A stretch of DNA of 64,000 bases from Oscillospiraceae bacterium (GTDB taxonomy: Bacteria; Bacillota; Clostridia; Oscillospirales; Oscillospiraceae), in the NCBI GenBank assembly GCA_017409205.1, contig JAFQTF010000005.1, positions 51,053 to 115,052 on the forward strand, written 5' to 3'. Under the pieces are notes generated by a model. It did not search any database. It was not told where the DNA came from and saw nothing but the letters and a program-made list of their open reading frames with translations. Position 1 is the first letter of the stretch. Each line of letters starts with the position of its first letter. This document shows, one piece after another, positions 15,347 through 24,158 of this stretch. A program made the translations under genes and the position numbers.

Positions 15347-17054
15347 CCGTTACCTCCGTTACCCGGCGACGGTGGATCTCATAGGTACGGCTGCAGAACC
15401 GGGCGCTTTCGGGCCGGTGGGTCACCAGAATACAGGTATGCAGCAGACCGCTCTGCCGCAGATTATTCAGAAGCTGCCGTTCTGTATTGATATCCAGACC
15501 GGAGGTGGCTTCATCCAGCAGCAGAACCGGCGCTTTTCTCAGCAGCGCCCGGGCAATGGCCAGACGCTGGGCCTGACCCTCGGAAATACCCCGGCCGCCG
15601 GCTCCCAATCTGTGTTCCAGTCCCTCCGGGAACCGGCTGACGAAGTCCCAGGCACAGGCGATCTTCAGCACTTCCTCCAGTTCTTCGTCATCAGCTTCCG
15701 GACGGACAAGCCGCAGATTCTCGGCAATGGTGCCGGAAAACACGCTGTTGCCCTGAGGCACATAGGCAAATACGCTGCGAGTGCCTGCGGTTATGAAATA
15801 GTTGGTTCCGGAGCCGCCGGTAAGGGCAACCTTTCCGGAATTTGGCTCCACCAGTCCCAGCAACAGCCGCAGCAGGGTGGTCTTTCCTTCACCGGAAGGA
15901 CCGATGATGGCGATCAGGTCGCCATGGCGGGCAGTAAAGTCAAACGGTTCCAGAACCGTGTCCCCATCCCGGTAACGGAAGGAGACCCGCTCCATGACGA
16001 TATCCAGAGTCTGCTCCCGCTCCAGTCCCGAAGGCGTCACCATTGCTTCCTCAGGAAGCTCCTCCACCGCCAGAATCCGTCCGGCGGAGGTGGTCATGGA
16101 GATCAGCTGCTGCGCCAGGGACACCAGTGCAGAAAAAGACCCCCGCAGTGTGGAGGCCAGCTGAAGAAACAGTGTCAGGGAGCCATAGGTAATACTGCCG
16201 TTCCAGAGCTGGTACACGCCCCAGGCAAAGCAGGAAGCCGTCACCAGCATCCCCACCAGAGACAAAAAGGAGGACATGCTGATCTGGAATGCGTTGTAGG
16301 AAAGATACGCATTAATGTAGGTGCTCTGAAGCTGCTTCATCTCTGACTCAAACCGGTCAGCCAGAGAGAAGGCCTTGATACTGGTGAGATTCCGGAAGGA
16401 ATCCTCCTGAAAGGACATGACCTCACCCGTCAGTTCCTTCATTTCCAGATTATGACTGCGCAGTCTGTGCATCAGCAGCCGGGACAGCACCAGCATCACC
16501 GGCACGCCCATCAGAGCGATCACCGCCATCACAGGATCATAATACAGAATGATACAGAAGGCGCCCAGGAACTTGGCAACAGAGGTCAGCAGTGCAGGAA
16601 GAAAATTGATGACACCGTCAGAAACCGTATTCACATCAGCGTTCAGCCGGTTCAGCAGATCGCCGCTGCGGTAAGGTTCCAGTGCCTCCCATCCGGCCCG
16701 GAGGATCCGGGTATAGGTTTTATGCTGCATCTCATTGCGGACCCGGACATGGACCTGAGCCCCGATCCGGGAAGATATGCCCTGAAACAGGAGACTTCCC
16801 AGCATCATCAGCGCCATAAGCACCGCAGACCGGGCCAGCAGTCCGGAACCGAATCCGGTGACTGCATCGATCAGGTACTTGGAGGCCACACTGGACACCA
16901 GCCCCATTGCAGTGCCGGTCAGGCCCAGAAGCACTATGACCAGGATCTTTCCGCGGTACTGCATCATCCGCTGCAGCAGCCAGAGAACTTCCCGCTTCAG
17001 CTGTTGGGGATCCTCTTTATGGAGTTGTTTTTTCAGTTTCTGAAAAACGCCCAT
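15336..17054 (-). CDS. ABC exporter, fused membrane and ATPase domains
   Basis: 572 residues. A six-helix type I exporter domain spans about 35-320. The nucleotide-binding domain follows: Walker A GPSGEGKTT near 383, signature ISEGQ (not the usual LSGGQ), Walker B VLLLDEATSGLD and switch His in VTHRP. There is no N-terminal C39 peptidase domain. The family exports peptides, lipids or lipid-linked glycans. As the first gene of an operon with an S26-like peptidase, it could export a leader-cleaved peptide; as the only flippase-like protein in a locus lacking Wzx, it could also move a lipid-linked sugar. The sequence does not decide between them. Confidence 0.88.
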   Translation of the reverse strand: MGVFQKLKKQLHKEDPQQLKREVLWLLQRMMQYRGKILVIVLLGLTGTAMGLVSSVASKYLIDAVTGFGSGLLARSAVLMALMMLGSLLFQGISSRIGAQVHVRVRNEMQHKTYTRILRAGWEALEPYRSGDLLNRLNADVNTVSDGVINFLPALLTSVAKFLGAFCIILYYDPVMAVIALMGVPVMLVLSRLLMHRLRSHNLEMKELTGEVMSFQEDSFRNLTSIKAFSLADRFESEMKQLQSTYINAYLSYNAFQISMSSFLSLVGMLVTASCFAWGVYQLWNGSITYGSLTLFLQLASTLRGSFSALVSLAQQLISMTTSAGRILAVEELPEEAMVTPSGLEREQTLDIVMERVSFRYRDGDTVLEPFDFTARHGDLIAIIGPSGEGKTTLLRLLLGLVEPNSGKVALTGGSGTNYFITAGTRSVFAYVPQGNSVFSGTIAENLRLVRPEADDEELEEVLKIACAWDFVSRFPEGLEHRLGAGGRGISEGQAQRLAIARALLRKAPVLLLDEATSGLDINTERQLLNNLRQSGLLHTCILVTHRPESARFCSRTYEIHRRRVTEVTDGV

Positions 17055-17127
17055 TTTCTGATTCTCTCAATTCTCCTGGGGAATTTTGCCGGATTTGCCC
17101 ACAGAACACCATAGTAATCCTTTGTAA

Positions 17128-17156
17128 AGGATATCATATTGCACCCCCGATGTCAA
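17128..17156 (-). promoter_or_regulatory. Promoter of the exporter/BY-kinase operon
   Basis: On the minus strand, TTGACA (17151-17156) and TATCCT (17128-17133) with a 17-base spacer, 74 bases before the exporter ATG and downstream of the terminator of the preceding gene. Confidence 0.65.
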
Positions 17157-17174
17157 CGCATGGGCATGGAAAAA

Positions 17175-17196
17175 CCGGGACCCAAAAGGGCCCCGG
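17175..17196 (-). terminator. Terminator after the LCP-like gene
   Basis: Minus-strand stem CCGGGGCCC / GGGTCCCGG (one G-T pair) with a TTTT loop, followed by TTTTT. It lies 26 bases after the stop of the LCP-like gene and isolates it from the exporter operon. Confidence 0.8.
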
Positions 17197-17221
17197 CAAT
17201 GGATATTCTGCTGTAACCTTT

Positions 17222-18169
17222 TTATGCTGCAGGAACAGTTCCGCCGTTTTCGATGGACAGGTTGCGCAGCATGGGCAGCAGCATCCAGAGGGTATCCTCC
17301 AGCTTGTCCTGGCTCATGCTGGTGGTAATCATGGGCAGGCAGTCGAAGACGATGCTCTGCAGATTTGCCACATACTCGGAACGGACTTCCTTCACGATGG
17401 CTTCCACGATCTTCCGCTGGCCGCTGATGGCGCTGATGCCTTCCGCGTCCTCATCGCCCCACATATTCACATACTGCTGTGCCAGAGCGCTGTCCATCTC
17501 CTGAACGCCGGCCTTGATCTCCTTCTTGGCAGCCTCGCTGAGATATGCAGCCTCTTCCTCACTCAGTTCGATCTCCACGCTGCCCAGGCGGCCCACCACC
17601 TTGGCAAACAGCTTCATATTGATCTCCAGATTGTGATCCACTTCGATCCCGAAGTTATCGTACAGTGTCTGATTCATCAGTTCCATGGCGCCTGCAGTGC
17701 CGCCATTGGTGGAGCCCAGGCCGTAAACCGTATTCAGATCGGCTTCGCCGCCGGCATAATTCTTATAGGCAGGAACATCCACCTCGGCCTCTGCGTCCAG
17801 AGCCGTCATGGTGATGGTCTTGGTGGCAGTATTCAGGCTGCACAGGATCATGGTGTCCGTCTTCATGACGCCGTCATCCTTTACAGGCTTGCACACCACC
17901 AAGTAATTGGTTGCGTTCTTTTCCGCATAGGCAGGCTTTTCCTCGGCAGCTGCAGCCAGCTGTACCTCTTCCACAGCCACAGTCTCGGCGGGCTCCGTAT
18001 AAACAGGTGCGGCGACCTCAACATGGTTGATGGAATTGAGCATATTGTTCAGATAGATGCCGACACAGCCGGCAGCGCCCAGCACCAGCACAGCCAGAAC
18101 GCAAACAACAGCCAGAGCAGCCTTTTTGCCGCTGCGGCCATTTGCCTGAACTTTTCTTTCATTTTCCAT
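17222..18169 (-). CDS. LytR-CpsA-Psr-like protein, probably degenerate
   Basis: 315 residues. An N-terminal membrane anchor (about 17-40) is followed by an LCP-like fold with TDTMILCSLNTATKTITMTAL, the usual DTMI strand. LCP proteins transfer lipid-linked glycans to the cell wall. Here the conserved SxPRD segment that supplies a catalytic Arg is replaced by ALDAEAEVDVP, and the later R-x-R-Q helix reads SGQRKIVEAI. Loss of those residues suggests altered or lost transferase activity. The gene has its own promoter and terminator beside the exopolysaccharide locus. It could be a regulator-like or inactive paralogue. Fold assignment good, activity doubtful. Confidence 0.75.
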   Translation of the reverse strand: MENERKVQANGRSGKKAALAVVCVLAVLVLGAAGCVGIYLNNMLNSINHVEVAAPVYTEPAETVAVEEVQLAAAAEEKPAYAEKNATNYLVVCKPVKDDGVMKTDTMILCSLNTATKTITMTALDAEAEVDVPAYKNYAGGEADLNTVYGLGSTNGGTAGAMELMNQTLYDNFGIEVDHNLEINMKLFAKVVGRLGSVEIELSEEEAAYLSEAAKKEIKAGVQEMDSALAQQYVNMWGDEDAEGISAISGQRKIVEAIVKEVRSEYVANLQSIVFDCLPMITTSMSQDKLEDTLWMLLPMLRNLSIENGGTVPAA

Positions 18170-18213
18170 ATGTATCCTCCTCCGCCTTTCCGGCGTATGA
18201 TTGCTTACCTTAT

Positions 18214-18242
18214 ATTATAACACAGGTATTTTCAGATTGCAA
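18214..18242 (-). promoter_or_regulatory. Promoter of the LCP-like gene
   Basis: On the minus strand, TTGCAA (18237-18242), a 17-base spacer and a perfect TATAAT (18214-18219), 44 bases before the ATG. GGAGGAG forms the ribosome site. Confidence 0.8.
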
Positions 18243-18277
18243 ACCAAGTTTTTTAGCAACATGGGAGAAATTACGCA

Positions 18278-19963
18278 TCAGCTCATATAGAACATCAGCA
18301 TGGCATCCCGCATGGCGAAGTAATTGGGAAGCGTGCGCCAGCCATTGATGGGATTATCATAGTAAAATCCCACATACGTATCCGGAAGTGCTTTCAATGT
18401 CTCCCGATAATCTGCTTCACTAAAACCAACAATCCATAGATTATCCAGCCAAGTCATTTCCAGAATTGGTGTGATATCGCCACCTGTCTCACTGATATTC
18501 AGATCTTTCAGCGCAGTGCATTCCTGTAACGGAGTATAGTCAATATACCTGTCGATCCAGTTGATCTCAAAGAATTCCAGTTTTTTGCAGTTTGTAAGGG
18601 GCGTCAAGTCATTGCACACCGTCCAGGAAAGTACTAGATATCGCAGTTCCGGCATAAATGCCGCAAAGTCGATATTGGCGACAATATAGTGGCCAATGTC
18701 TATGCTGACCATATCCTCACAGTACCGCAAATTATAGGCATCCAGATCTGTGAACGCGTTATAGTTTATCTGATATTTGGTCGGCATAAAGAAAGTCGCA
18801 TCCGTCCGGGTCACCAGAGGGCCGCAGCGGACAGTCCATACCGTCTTATATTCCGCCCGGTGTTCCTCCCGGAATTCTGCCATCCGGTCATTATCCAGCC
18901 AGGCACCGTACAGCATCAGCTTTTCCGCATTGGGGAAATAAGCCATTGCCGCTTCCACCTCTGCCAGAAGCTGTTCCGTCTGATCAAATTTATCGGGGAT
19001 GGGATAGTTGTTCCGGAGCCTGCCGGAGCCGGGATTTTCCTCCCGCTTGCCCATGACCTCGCAATCCAAGGCGTAGTCATAGGCTGTCTTTTTTCCCGGT
19101 TCCTGCCCATCTTCCAGGGCGATCACCGGGGTCAGGTCGATCTCCGTATCATCACTGTCAAAGGTCAGTCCCATGACCGTTTTCTCCCAGGTGACATCGG
19201 TTTCGGGCAGGACTTCCCGGAGCGTCAGCAGTGTCCCGGCTTCCGCCTCTGGCTCCACCAGGTGCAGCTTTTCCAGATCGGATGCCAGCATCAGAAGTCT
19301 TGCCCGATCCTCCGTCACGTTTTCAAGGGTCAGTTCCCCGGATACCGTCTGTCCGTTCAGAACAGCATCGGTCTTGATGTCATTTTCTTCGCAGTATTCC
19401 GCCAGGGCGGGGATTCCGGCAGTGGCGCCGCCCTCCTTAACCGTCACCCATTCCAGTTCCGTCATGGAGCGCAGCAGCACCAGCTCCACTTCCCCAACAT
19501 CGGTCAGGGTCAGTTCCCGGCTGTCCTGGGTATATGTATCACCATCAACCGTCAGCGCAAACCGCAGCTTCAGCTCCGGCAGCTTTTCCAAAACAGCGGG
19601 CAGGGCAGAAAGATCAGTGCAGCCGGTGATATCCAGGACTTCCAGATTGGAGAAATATCCCTGAAGCGCTGCGAACTCTTCCAGATCTGTTACCACAGCC
19701 TCCCGGCTGTCACTGGCCACAGCACCCCCTGACAGGGGCACATCCCAGAGAATCTCGCACTCCGGCAGCACCTGACACACGGTTTCATAGTGCTGCAAGG
19801 TGATGTCCTTTCCCCGGAGATCCAGGCTTTCCGCATCCTTGGGATAGGGCCGTCCATCGATCATGTAATTCCGGTCATTGACCACCATCAGGCCCATCAA
19901 CGCAGCCACCAGTAATACCAGCACCGCAAGCAGGGCTACAATGATCTTTTTCATTCCTTTCAA
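18278..19963 (-). CDS. Membrane-anchored leucine-rich-repeat-like protein
   Basis: 561 residues. One hydrophobic anchor (about 8-27), then an extracytoplasmic part with irregular leucine-rich repeats: LDLRGKDITLQHY, LEVLDITGCTDLSALP, and near the end LRYLVLSWTVCNDLTPL and LKDLNISETGGDITPIL. LRR domains bind protein or glycan partners. It is the last gene of the exopolysaccharide unit, 19 bases after a GT2 gene; its role there is unknown. The start is either TTG at 19963 (AAGGAG with 8-base spacing) or ATG at 19954. No clear terminator was found in the 35 bases after it. Confidence 0.75.
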   Translation of the reverse strand: MKGMKKIIVALLAVLVLLVAALMGLMVVNDRNYMIDGRPYPKDAESLDLRGKDITLQHYETVCQVLPECEILWDVPLSGGAVASDSREAVVTDLEEFAALQGYFSNLEVLDITGCTDLSALPAVLEKLPELKLRFALTVDGDTYTQDSRELTLTDVGEVELVLLRSMTELEWVTVKEGGATAGIPALAEYCEENDIKTDAVLNGQTVSGELTLENVTEDRARLLMLASDLEKLHLVEPEAEAGTLLTLREVLPETDVTWEKTVMGLTFDSDDTEIDLTPVIALEDGQEPGKKTAYDYALDCEVMGKREENPGSGRLRNNYPIPDKFDQTEQLLAEVEAAMAYFPNAEKLMLYGAWLDNDRMAEFREEHRAEYKTVWTVRCGPLVTRTDATFFMPTKYQINYNAFTDLDAYNLRYCEDMVSIDIGHYIVANIDFAAFMPELRYLVLSWTVCNDLTPLTNCKKLEFFEINWIDRYIDYTPLQECTALKDLNISETGGDITPILEMTWLDNLWIVGFSEADYRETLKALPDTYVGFYYDNPINGWRTLPNYFAMRDAMLMFYMS

Positions 19964-19982
19964 ACAAACATCTCCTTATGCT

Positions 19983-21023
19983 TTAGACCAGATGTTCTAT
20001 GCTTTCCTTGTATTTCAGTTTCATATACAGGGACCGAATACCGGGAAGGCGGACGAGAAAGCGACTTATATCAGCAATAATACCTCTGTACCGCTGCTCC
20101 CGCCAAAATTTTCCAGGGCTTTCGTTAAATGACTCATACGCAGCTTTTCTGCCTGGCCACAAAAGATCGTAATTTACAAGAGCTTCCTGAATTTCTGGTT
20201 TTTTCATTGCCTGTTTAATTTGTGTAACGGGCACACCTGCCATGCATGCCATTTGAATATATTCTACTGCCGTGGCAAAAATTCGGATGTCGCAATGATC
20301 TTTTGCCTTTTTTGTAGTACATTGGTTTTTGCAGTAAACCCATGCTGATATTGCATGCTTCAGCACATTATCATAATTTCCCAGTTTATGACTGGAAGAC
20401 GTTACATTATTACGGTATACAAATATGCTGCGGTCAATAAACTTGATTCTTTCGGCATTATGGTAGGCAATATAATGAAACGCCACATCTTCCGCAATTT
20501 CAATTCCATTGGGGAACAGAATCTTCTTTTCGATCAACCATTCTCTCTGATAAAACAATGCGCAAAAAGAGCTATATGGGTCAAGTTCTGTCTCATCACA
20601 TAACACTTCTCCTTCTATCACGGCTCGCTTATTTCCAATGTGCAAATTATGATCTGCACAATAATACGAAAATCCTAAAAGTACAAATCTCCCCTCCGCC
20701 AGAATACCATGAATCTCATCATTATAAGCACCCTTACAGACCACATCGTCTGCATCCAGAAAGGCAATATATCTGGATCTTGCATTCTCAATGCCCAGAT
20801 TTCGTGCAGAGGAAACGCCGCCGTTTTCCTTGTGGATGGCTCTTACCCGGGGGTCATCATAGCTTTGGGCGATTTTCAGGGAATCGTCCGTGGAACCGTC
20901 ATCGATCACCAGGATTTCCAAATCGCCGCATGGCTGCCGCAAAATGGAACCAATGGCCTGGGCCAGATATTTTTCGCCGTTGTACACAGGGATGATCCAT
21001 GTGAGCATTACATCATTTTCCAT
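19983..21023 (-). CDS. Family 2 glycosyltransferase
   Basis: 346 residues from the ATG at 21023. TWIIPVYNGEKYL at the N-terminus, VIDDGSTDDS (nucleotide binding) and FLDADDVV (DxD metal site) define a GT-A fold family 2 enzyme. ENGGVSSARNLG is the usual acceptor-side loop. No membrane helix. It adds one sugar during exopolysaccharide repeat-unit assembly; donor and acceptor are unknown. This start is preferred because GAAGAGGTAAGAAG lies before it; the longer reading overlaps the upstream gene by 11 bases. Confidence 0.9.
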   Translation of the reverse strand: MENDVMLTWIIPVYNGEKYLAQAIGSILRQPCGDLEILVIDDGSTDDSLKIAQSYDDPRVRAIHKENGGVSSARNLGIENARSRYIAFLDADDVVCKGAYNDEIHGILAEGRFVLLGFSYYCADHNLHIGNKRAVIEGEVLCDETELDPYSSFCALFYQREWLIEKKILFPNGIEIAEDVAFHYIAYHNAERIKFIDRSIFVYRNNVTSSSHKLGNYDNVLKHAISAWVYCKNQCTTKKAKDHCDIRIFATAVEYIQMACMAGVPVTQIKQAMKKPEIQEALVNYDLLWPGRKAAYESFNESPGKFWREQRYRGIIADISRFLVRLPGIRSLYMKLKYKESIEHLV

Positions 21024-21039
21024 CTTCTTACCTCTTCTT

Positions 21040-22221
21040 TTACAGCCCAATATCCCCCATCAGCTTCCGCAGTTCCCAAACCTCTGTCTCGTCTGCGCTG
21101 ATGATGTTCTTCATTTTCCGGGTTCTTAGTCCCAGCTTGTCTCTGTTTTTCACCAAACGGTGCACCCAGGCCGCAGGCAGCAGCCAGGGCTTGTCCTGCA
21201 GATAGGTATAGCGGCTTTCAATGGTCTGCGCTTTCGGGAAGGTCTCCCGCAGCAGATGGTGCAGTCTGGAGACCGGCTCCGCCTGCCCCCCATGCTTCAG
21301 CGCCGTCAGGGCTTCATCCCGGTTGTGATGACCGAAGGTTCCCGCTTCCATTGTGAACGCAAGAAATTGCTCCATCACTTCCTGGTCGGGCGTCCCGTGC
21401 TCCATGGGACAGGAAACACCGAACCAGCTTTCCGCCGCTGTCAGCACCGTTCCGGCAAAGGCTTCCAGCTTCAGCAGCCGCAGCTGTTCCCGAATCCAGG
21501 TCCAGTCAAGGCGCTTTCCATAGTGCTGCACAAATACCGCTACATCCATATACATCCGGATGCCAGCGCCGGAACCATGAACATGCTTGGCAATGTGGGT
21601 CAGCAGATACAGGAAGTGAAACTCCGGCGTGAAGCGGAAGCTGTGGGGGCTGACAGGTTCGGCATGCTCCCACATATTCCGAAAATAACCCTTATAATCC
21701 GCCCGGTCGGAGACATCGACCTCCATGATCTCCGTATGGATCTCGTAGAGTTCATTGCCCCGGAAATAGCTGTACACCGGCTCCCAGTCGGTGTGCCGCT
21801 GAAAGCCCATGGACACCATAAGTTCATCGCTGCGCTGCCGGTCGGCGGGCCGGATGACGATGTCAATGTCATTGAAGGTGCGAAGCTCCGGCACCGGATA
21901 CAGTTCCCGCAGCACATAGCCCTTCATTAATATATGGTCGATTCCTGCCTGTTCCAGCGTCTTCGAAAGGGCTTCCGCCTGAATACTGCGCTGGGCAAAC
22001 CGGGCCACCGTATTCCGGCAGCCGCTTCGCAGGAATGCCGCGGCCTGAGCATCCGGGCAGATGGGATGCTTCATGGTCATATAGCCCAGAATTCCGGTAA
22101 CGCTGTGAATCTGGGCCAGTTGAATCAGCTTCTGCCAGTCCGCATCAGCGGAAATCTCCGGTGTTTCCTTTCGGATATAGGCTCCCAGCAGATGGAGAAG
22201 ATATCGGCATTCTGTTTCCAT
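21040..22221 (-). CDS. Nucleotidyltransferase-fold protein (NTP_transf_5 type)
   Basis: 393 residues. ILMKGYVLRELYPVPELR followed by FNDIDIVI carries the nucleotidyltransferase-like Asp-x-Asp of the NTP_transf_5 family. The rest is helical. Members occur both in capsule loci and in RiPP clusters (including lasso-peptide clusters with HPr-kinase-like proteins), where their reaction is still poorly known. Here it sits between a metallophosphoesterase and a GT2 gene. It could attach a nucleotide to a sugar, a lipid intermediate or a peptide. AGGAGG precedes the ATG. Confidence 0.78.
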   Translation of the reverse strand: METECRYLLHLLGAYIRKETPEISADADWQKLIQLAQIHSVTGILGYMTMKHPICPDAQAAAFLRSGCRNTVARFAQRSIQAEALSKTLEQAGIDHILMKGYVLRELYPVPELRTFNDIDIVIRPADRQRSDELMVSMGFQRHTDWEPVYSYFRGNELYEIHTEIMEVDVSDRADYKGYFRNMWEHAEPVSPHSFRFTPEFHFLYLLTHIAKHVHGSGAGIRMYMDVAVFVQHYGKRLDWTWIREQLRLLKLEAFAGTVLTAAESWFGVSCPMEHGTPDQEVMEQFLAFTMEAGTFGHHNRDEALTALKHGGQAEPVSRLHHLLRETFPKAQTIESRYTYLQDKPWLLPAAWVHRLVKNRDKLGLRTRKMKNIISADETEVWELRKLMGDIGL

Positions 22222-22238
22222 AGGGAGCCTCCTTTCTG

Positions 22239-23129
22239 TTAACTCTCAGGCAGTAAATCCACCACCACAACCTGGGGCGGATTATTGATTCTCGGAATGC
22301 CCGGGCTGGAGCCCAGGCCGGTGGAGAGGATAGCCGTGGCTGTTTTGCCCGCATACATTCCCTCCGTGTTTTCGGGGAAAAATCCAACATAAGGGGCATA
22401 CACGCTGCCCACCACCGGCAGCCGGATCTGCCCGCCGTGGAAATGCCCAGTCAGTACCAGATCCACCGGGAACTTGTGAATGTCCCCCCAGTCGATCCAG
22501 CCTGTGGGGATATGGCACAACAGAAGCCTGAAGGCATCTGTGTCCTCAAAGGCATTGGCAAAAGCTTCCTCGTTTCCTGTTGACGCCTGCATTCCCCAAT
22601 AACGGTAATACCCATGGTAACCGCCGATCCGCAGGGGCTGGCCTTTCACCATGATATCTGCAAAGTCTGCGTCCAGTACCACTGCGCCGGCCTGAGTCAG
22701 CTGTGGTGTCAAATCCACGCCGTTCTGGTGCATCCACGCTTTCTCATGGTTGCCGTAGCAATAGTAGACGGGCGCAACCTCCTGCAGTTCCCGGATCAGC
22801 CTGCAGACCGCCCCGGCATGGGGGTCGCTTTTGTCCAGCATATCGCCGGTCATGGCGATCAGATCCGGCTGCTGGGCTGTTATTCGTTCCACCAGCGTGT
22901 CATTGTCCGTTCCAAACACATGGCTGTGCAGATCGGAAAGCTGGACAATGCGGATGGGCTGGTCAAACCCGGTCTCCATCTCGTAATGGGCCAGCGTCAG
23001 GGTTTCATCATCCCAGCGGCGATAACACCAGATGCCTAACACGACACCCAAAACCAATATCGCAGCCAGTGTCCACAGCAGAAGCTTCCGGATTCGGGAA
23101 ACGGTTTTTTCAGACAGTTTCATTTTCAT
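22239..23129 (-). CDS. Membrane-anchored metallophosphoesterase (YkuE-like)
   Basis: 296 residues from the ATG at 23129. A membrane segment near the N-terminus (about 15-35) precedes a calcineurin-like phosphoesterase domain: IVQLSDLHSHVFG, MTGDMLDKSDPH, YGNHEKAW, LCHIPTG and TGHFHGGQ. All metal ligands are present. The family hydrolyses phosphoesters at the membrane, for example lipid-linked intermediates. The start overlaps the end of the Stealth gene by 20 bases, so the two are probably coupled; a role trimming phosphates from polymer or lipid carrier is inference. Confidence 0.88.
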   Translation of the reverse strand: MKMKLSEKTVSRIRKLLLWTLAAILVLGVVLGIWCYRRWDDETLTLAHYEMETGFDQPIRIVQLSDLHSHVFGTDNDTLVERITAQQPDLIAMTGDMLDKSDPHAGAVCRLIRELQEVAPVYYCYGNHEKAWMHQNGVDLTPQLTQAGAVVLDADFADIMVKGQPLRIGGYHGYYRYWGMQASTGNEEAFANAFEDTDAFRLLLCHIPTGWIDWGDIHKFPVDLVLTGHFHGGQIRLPVVGSVYAPYVGFFPENTEGMYAGKTATAILSTGLGSSPGIPRINNPPQVVVVDLLPES

Positions 23130-24132
23130 AATTGATTTCAAACTGACTTCTCTCCGGAAGGAGTTTCTCAAAGGAATCCCGCAGCCGGCGGGACAGGTAC
23201 GCAAAATCCACCGGCTGTTCCGGATCATTCAGACAGATGTAGGTGTGGCTCTGGCTTTCAATGCAGCTGCACAGCGCATCAATAGTCTCTTCCGTAACAC
23301 TGTTCACCAGATTGTCGATCACACAGGGTGAGAAATCACCGCTGGCCACCTGCCACCATAGGCAGACCCACTGGTTCACATTCTCCGCTTTCCGGAAACG
23401 ATCCCGGCAGGTGCTTTGCAGCAGCTCCGGCTCCGCCTCCCATACCGCTTCAAAGGTTTTTTTCAGATAAGCTGCCGGAGCATGAAGATTCCGGAAACCG
23501 GAAAAATGGTCCGGATACAGTCTGTTCAGCACCCAGGTCCGCAGATTATCCTTCCAGCGGTATTCCCGGCTGTAGAATTTCTCCCTGTGGTGGCTCACTG
23601 CTTCCCGCTTGGAGAAATGCCGGTTGATGATGCCCAGATCATTGGCCGCAGCATGACTCCAGATTCCTACAGGGTGCGTAAAGATCCAGGGCTCCTCCCG
23701 TCCATAGGTGCAGGGCAGGCCATTCCGGAAGAAATCCGACTCAGACATAGGCCGCAGCAGGAACGTATCGTCGTTGAAATAGACGAAGTGCTCGCTGAGA
23801 TCCGGGATCCGGTGAATATTCATCTCAATGGCGTGAGAGCTGAAGGTCGGCAGGTACTCCGCAGGAATGAAATCCGTGTGCTTCACCACATTCAGCTTCG
23901 GAGCCTTGCAGTTCAGAAATGCAGGCACATGCCCCCAGGTTACCAAATGAACCTTTCTGACCCAGGGCATAAACCGGTCAATGCTGCGAAACCAGTAAGG
24001 CAGCAGCCCCCAGTCGCGGTAACGGTTGGGGGAGTTGCTGTCTGCCGCCGCAGGCGGCGTATATTTTTTCTTCTCCTCCAGCCAGGCAGGGTCAGCTCCG
24101 TTGACCCAGAGGATCACGACATCAATATCCAT
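23110..24132 (-). CDS. Stealth-family sugar-phosphate transferase
   Basis: 340 residues. The N-terminus DIDVVILWVNGADPAW is the Stealth CR1 signature. CR2 follows with RDWGLLPYWFRSIDRFMPWV and YFNDDTFLLRP. HPVGIWSHAAANDLGIINRH corresponds to CR3. Stealth enzymes transfer hexose-1-phosphate from UDP-sugars and so form phosphodiester links in capsules. This predicts at least one phosphodiester or terminal sugar phosphate in the polymer. It lies 26 bases after the acyltransferase gene. The assignment is firm; the sugar is not known. Confidence 0.9.
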   Translation of the reverse strand: MDIDVVILWVNGADPAWLEEKKKYTPPAAADSNSPNRYRDWGLLPYWFRSIDRFMPWVRKVHLVTWGHVPAFLNCKAPKLNVVKHTDFIPAEYLPTFSSHAIEMNIHRIPDLSEHFVYFNDDTFLLRPMSESDFFRNGLPCTYGREEPWIFTHPVGIWSHAAANDLGIINRHFSKREAVSHHREKFYSREYRWKDNLRTWVLNRLYPDHFSGFRNLHAPAAYLKKTFEAVWEAEPELLQSTCRDRFRKAENVNQWVCLWWQVASGDFSPCVIDNLVNSVTEETIDALCSCIESQSHTYICLNDPEQPVDFAYLSRRLRDSFEKLLPERSQFEINYENETV

Positions 24133-24158
24133 AGGAATACCTCATTCCGCGCAGACCA

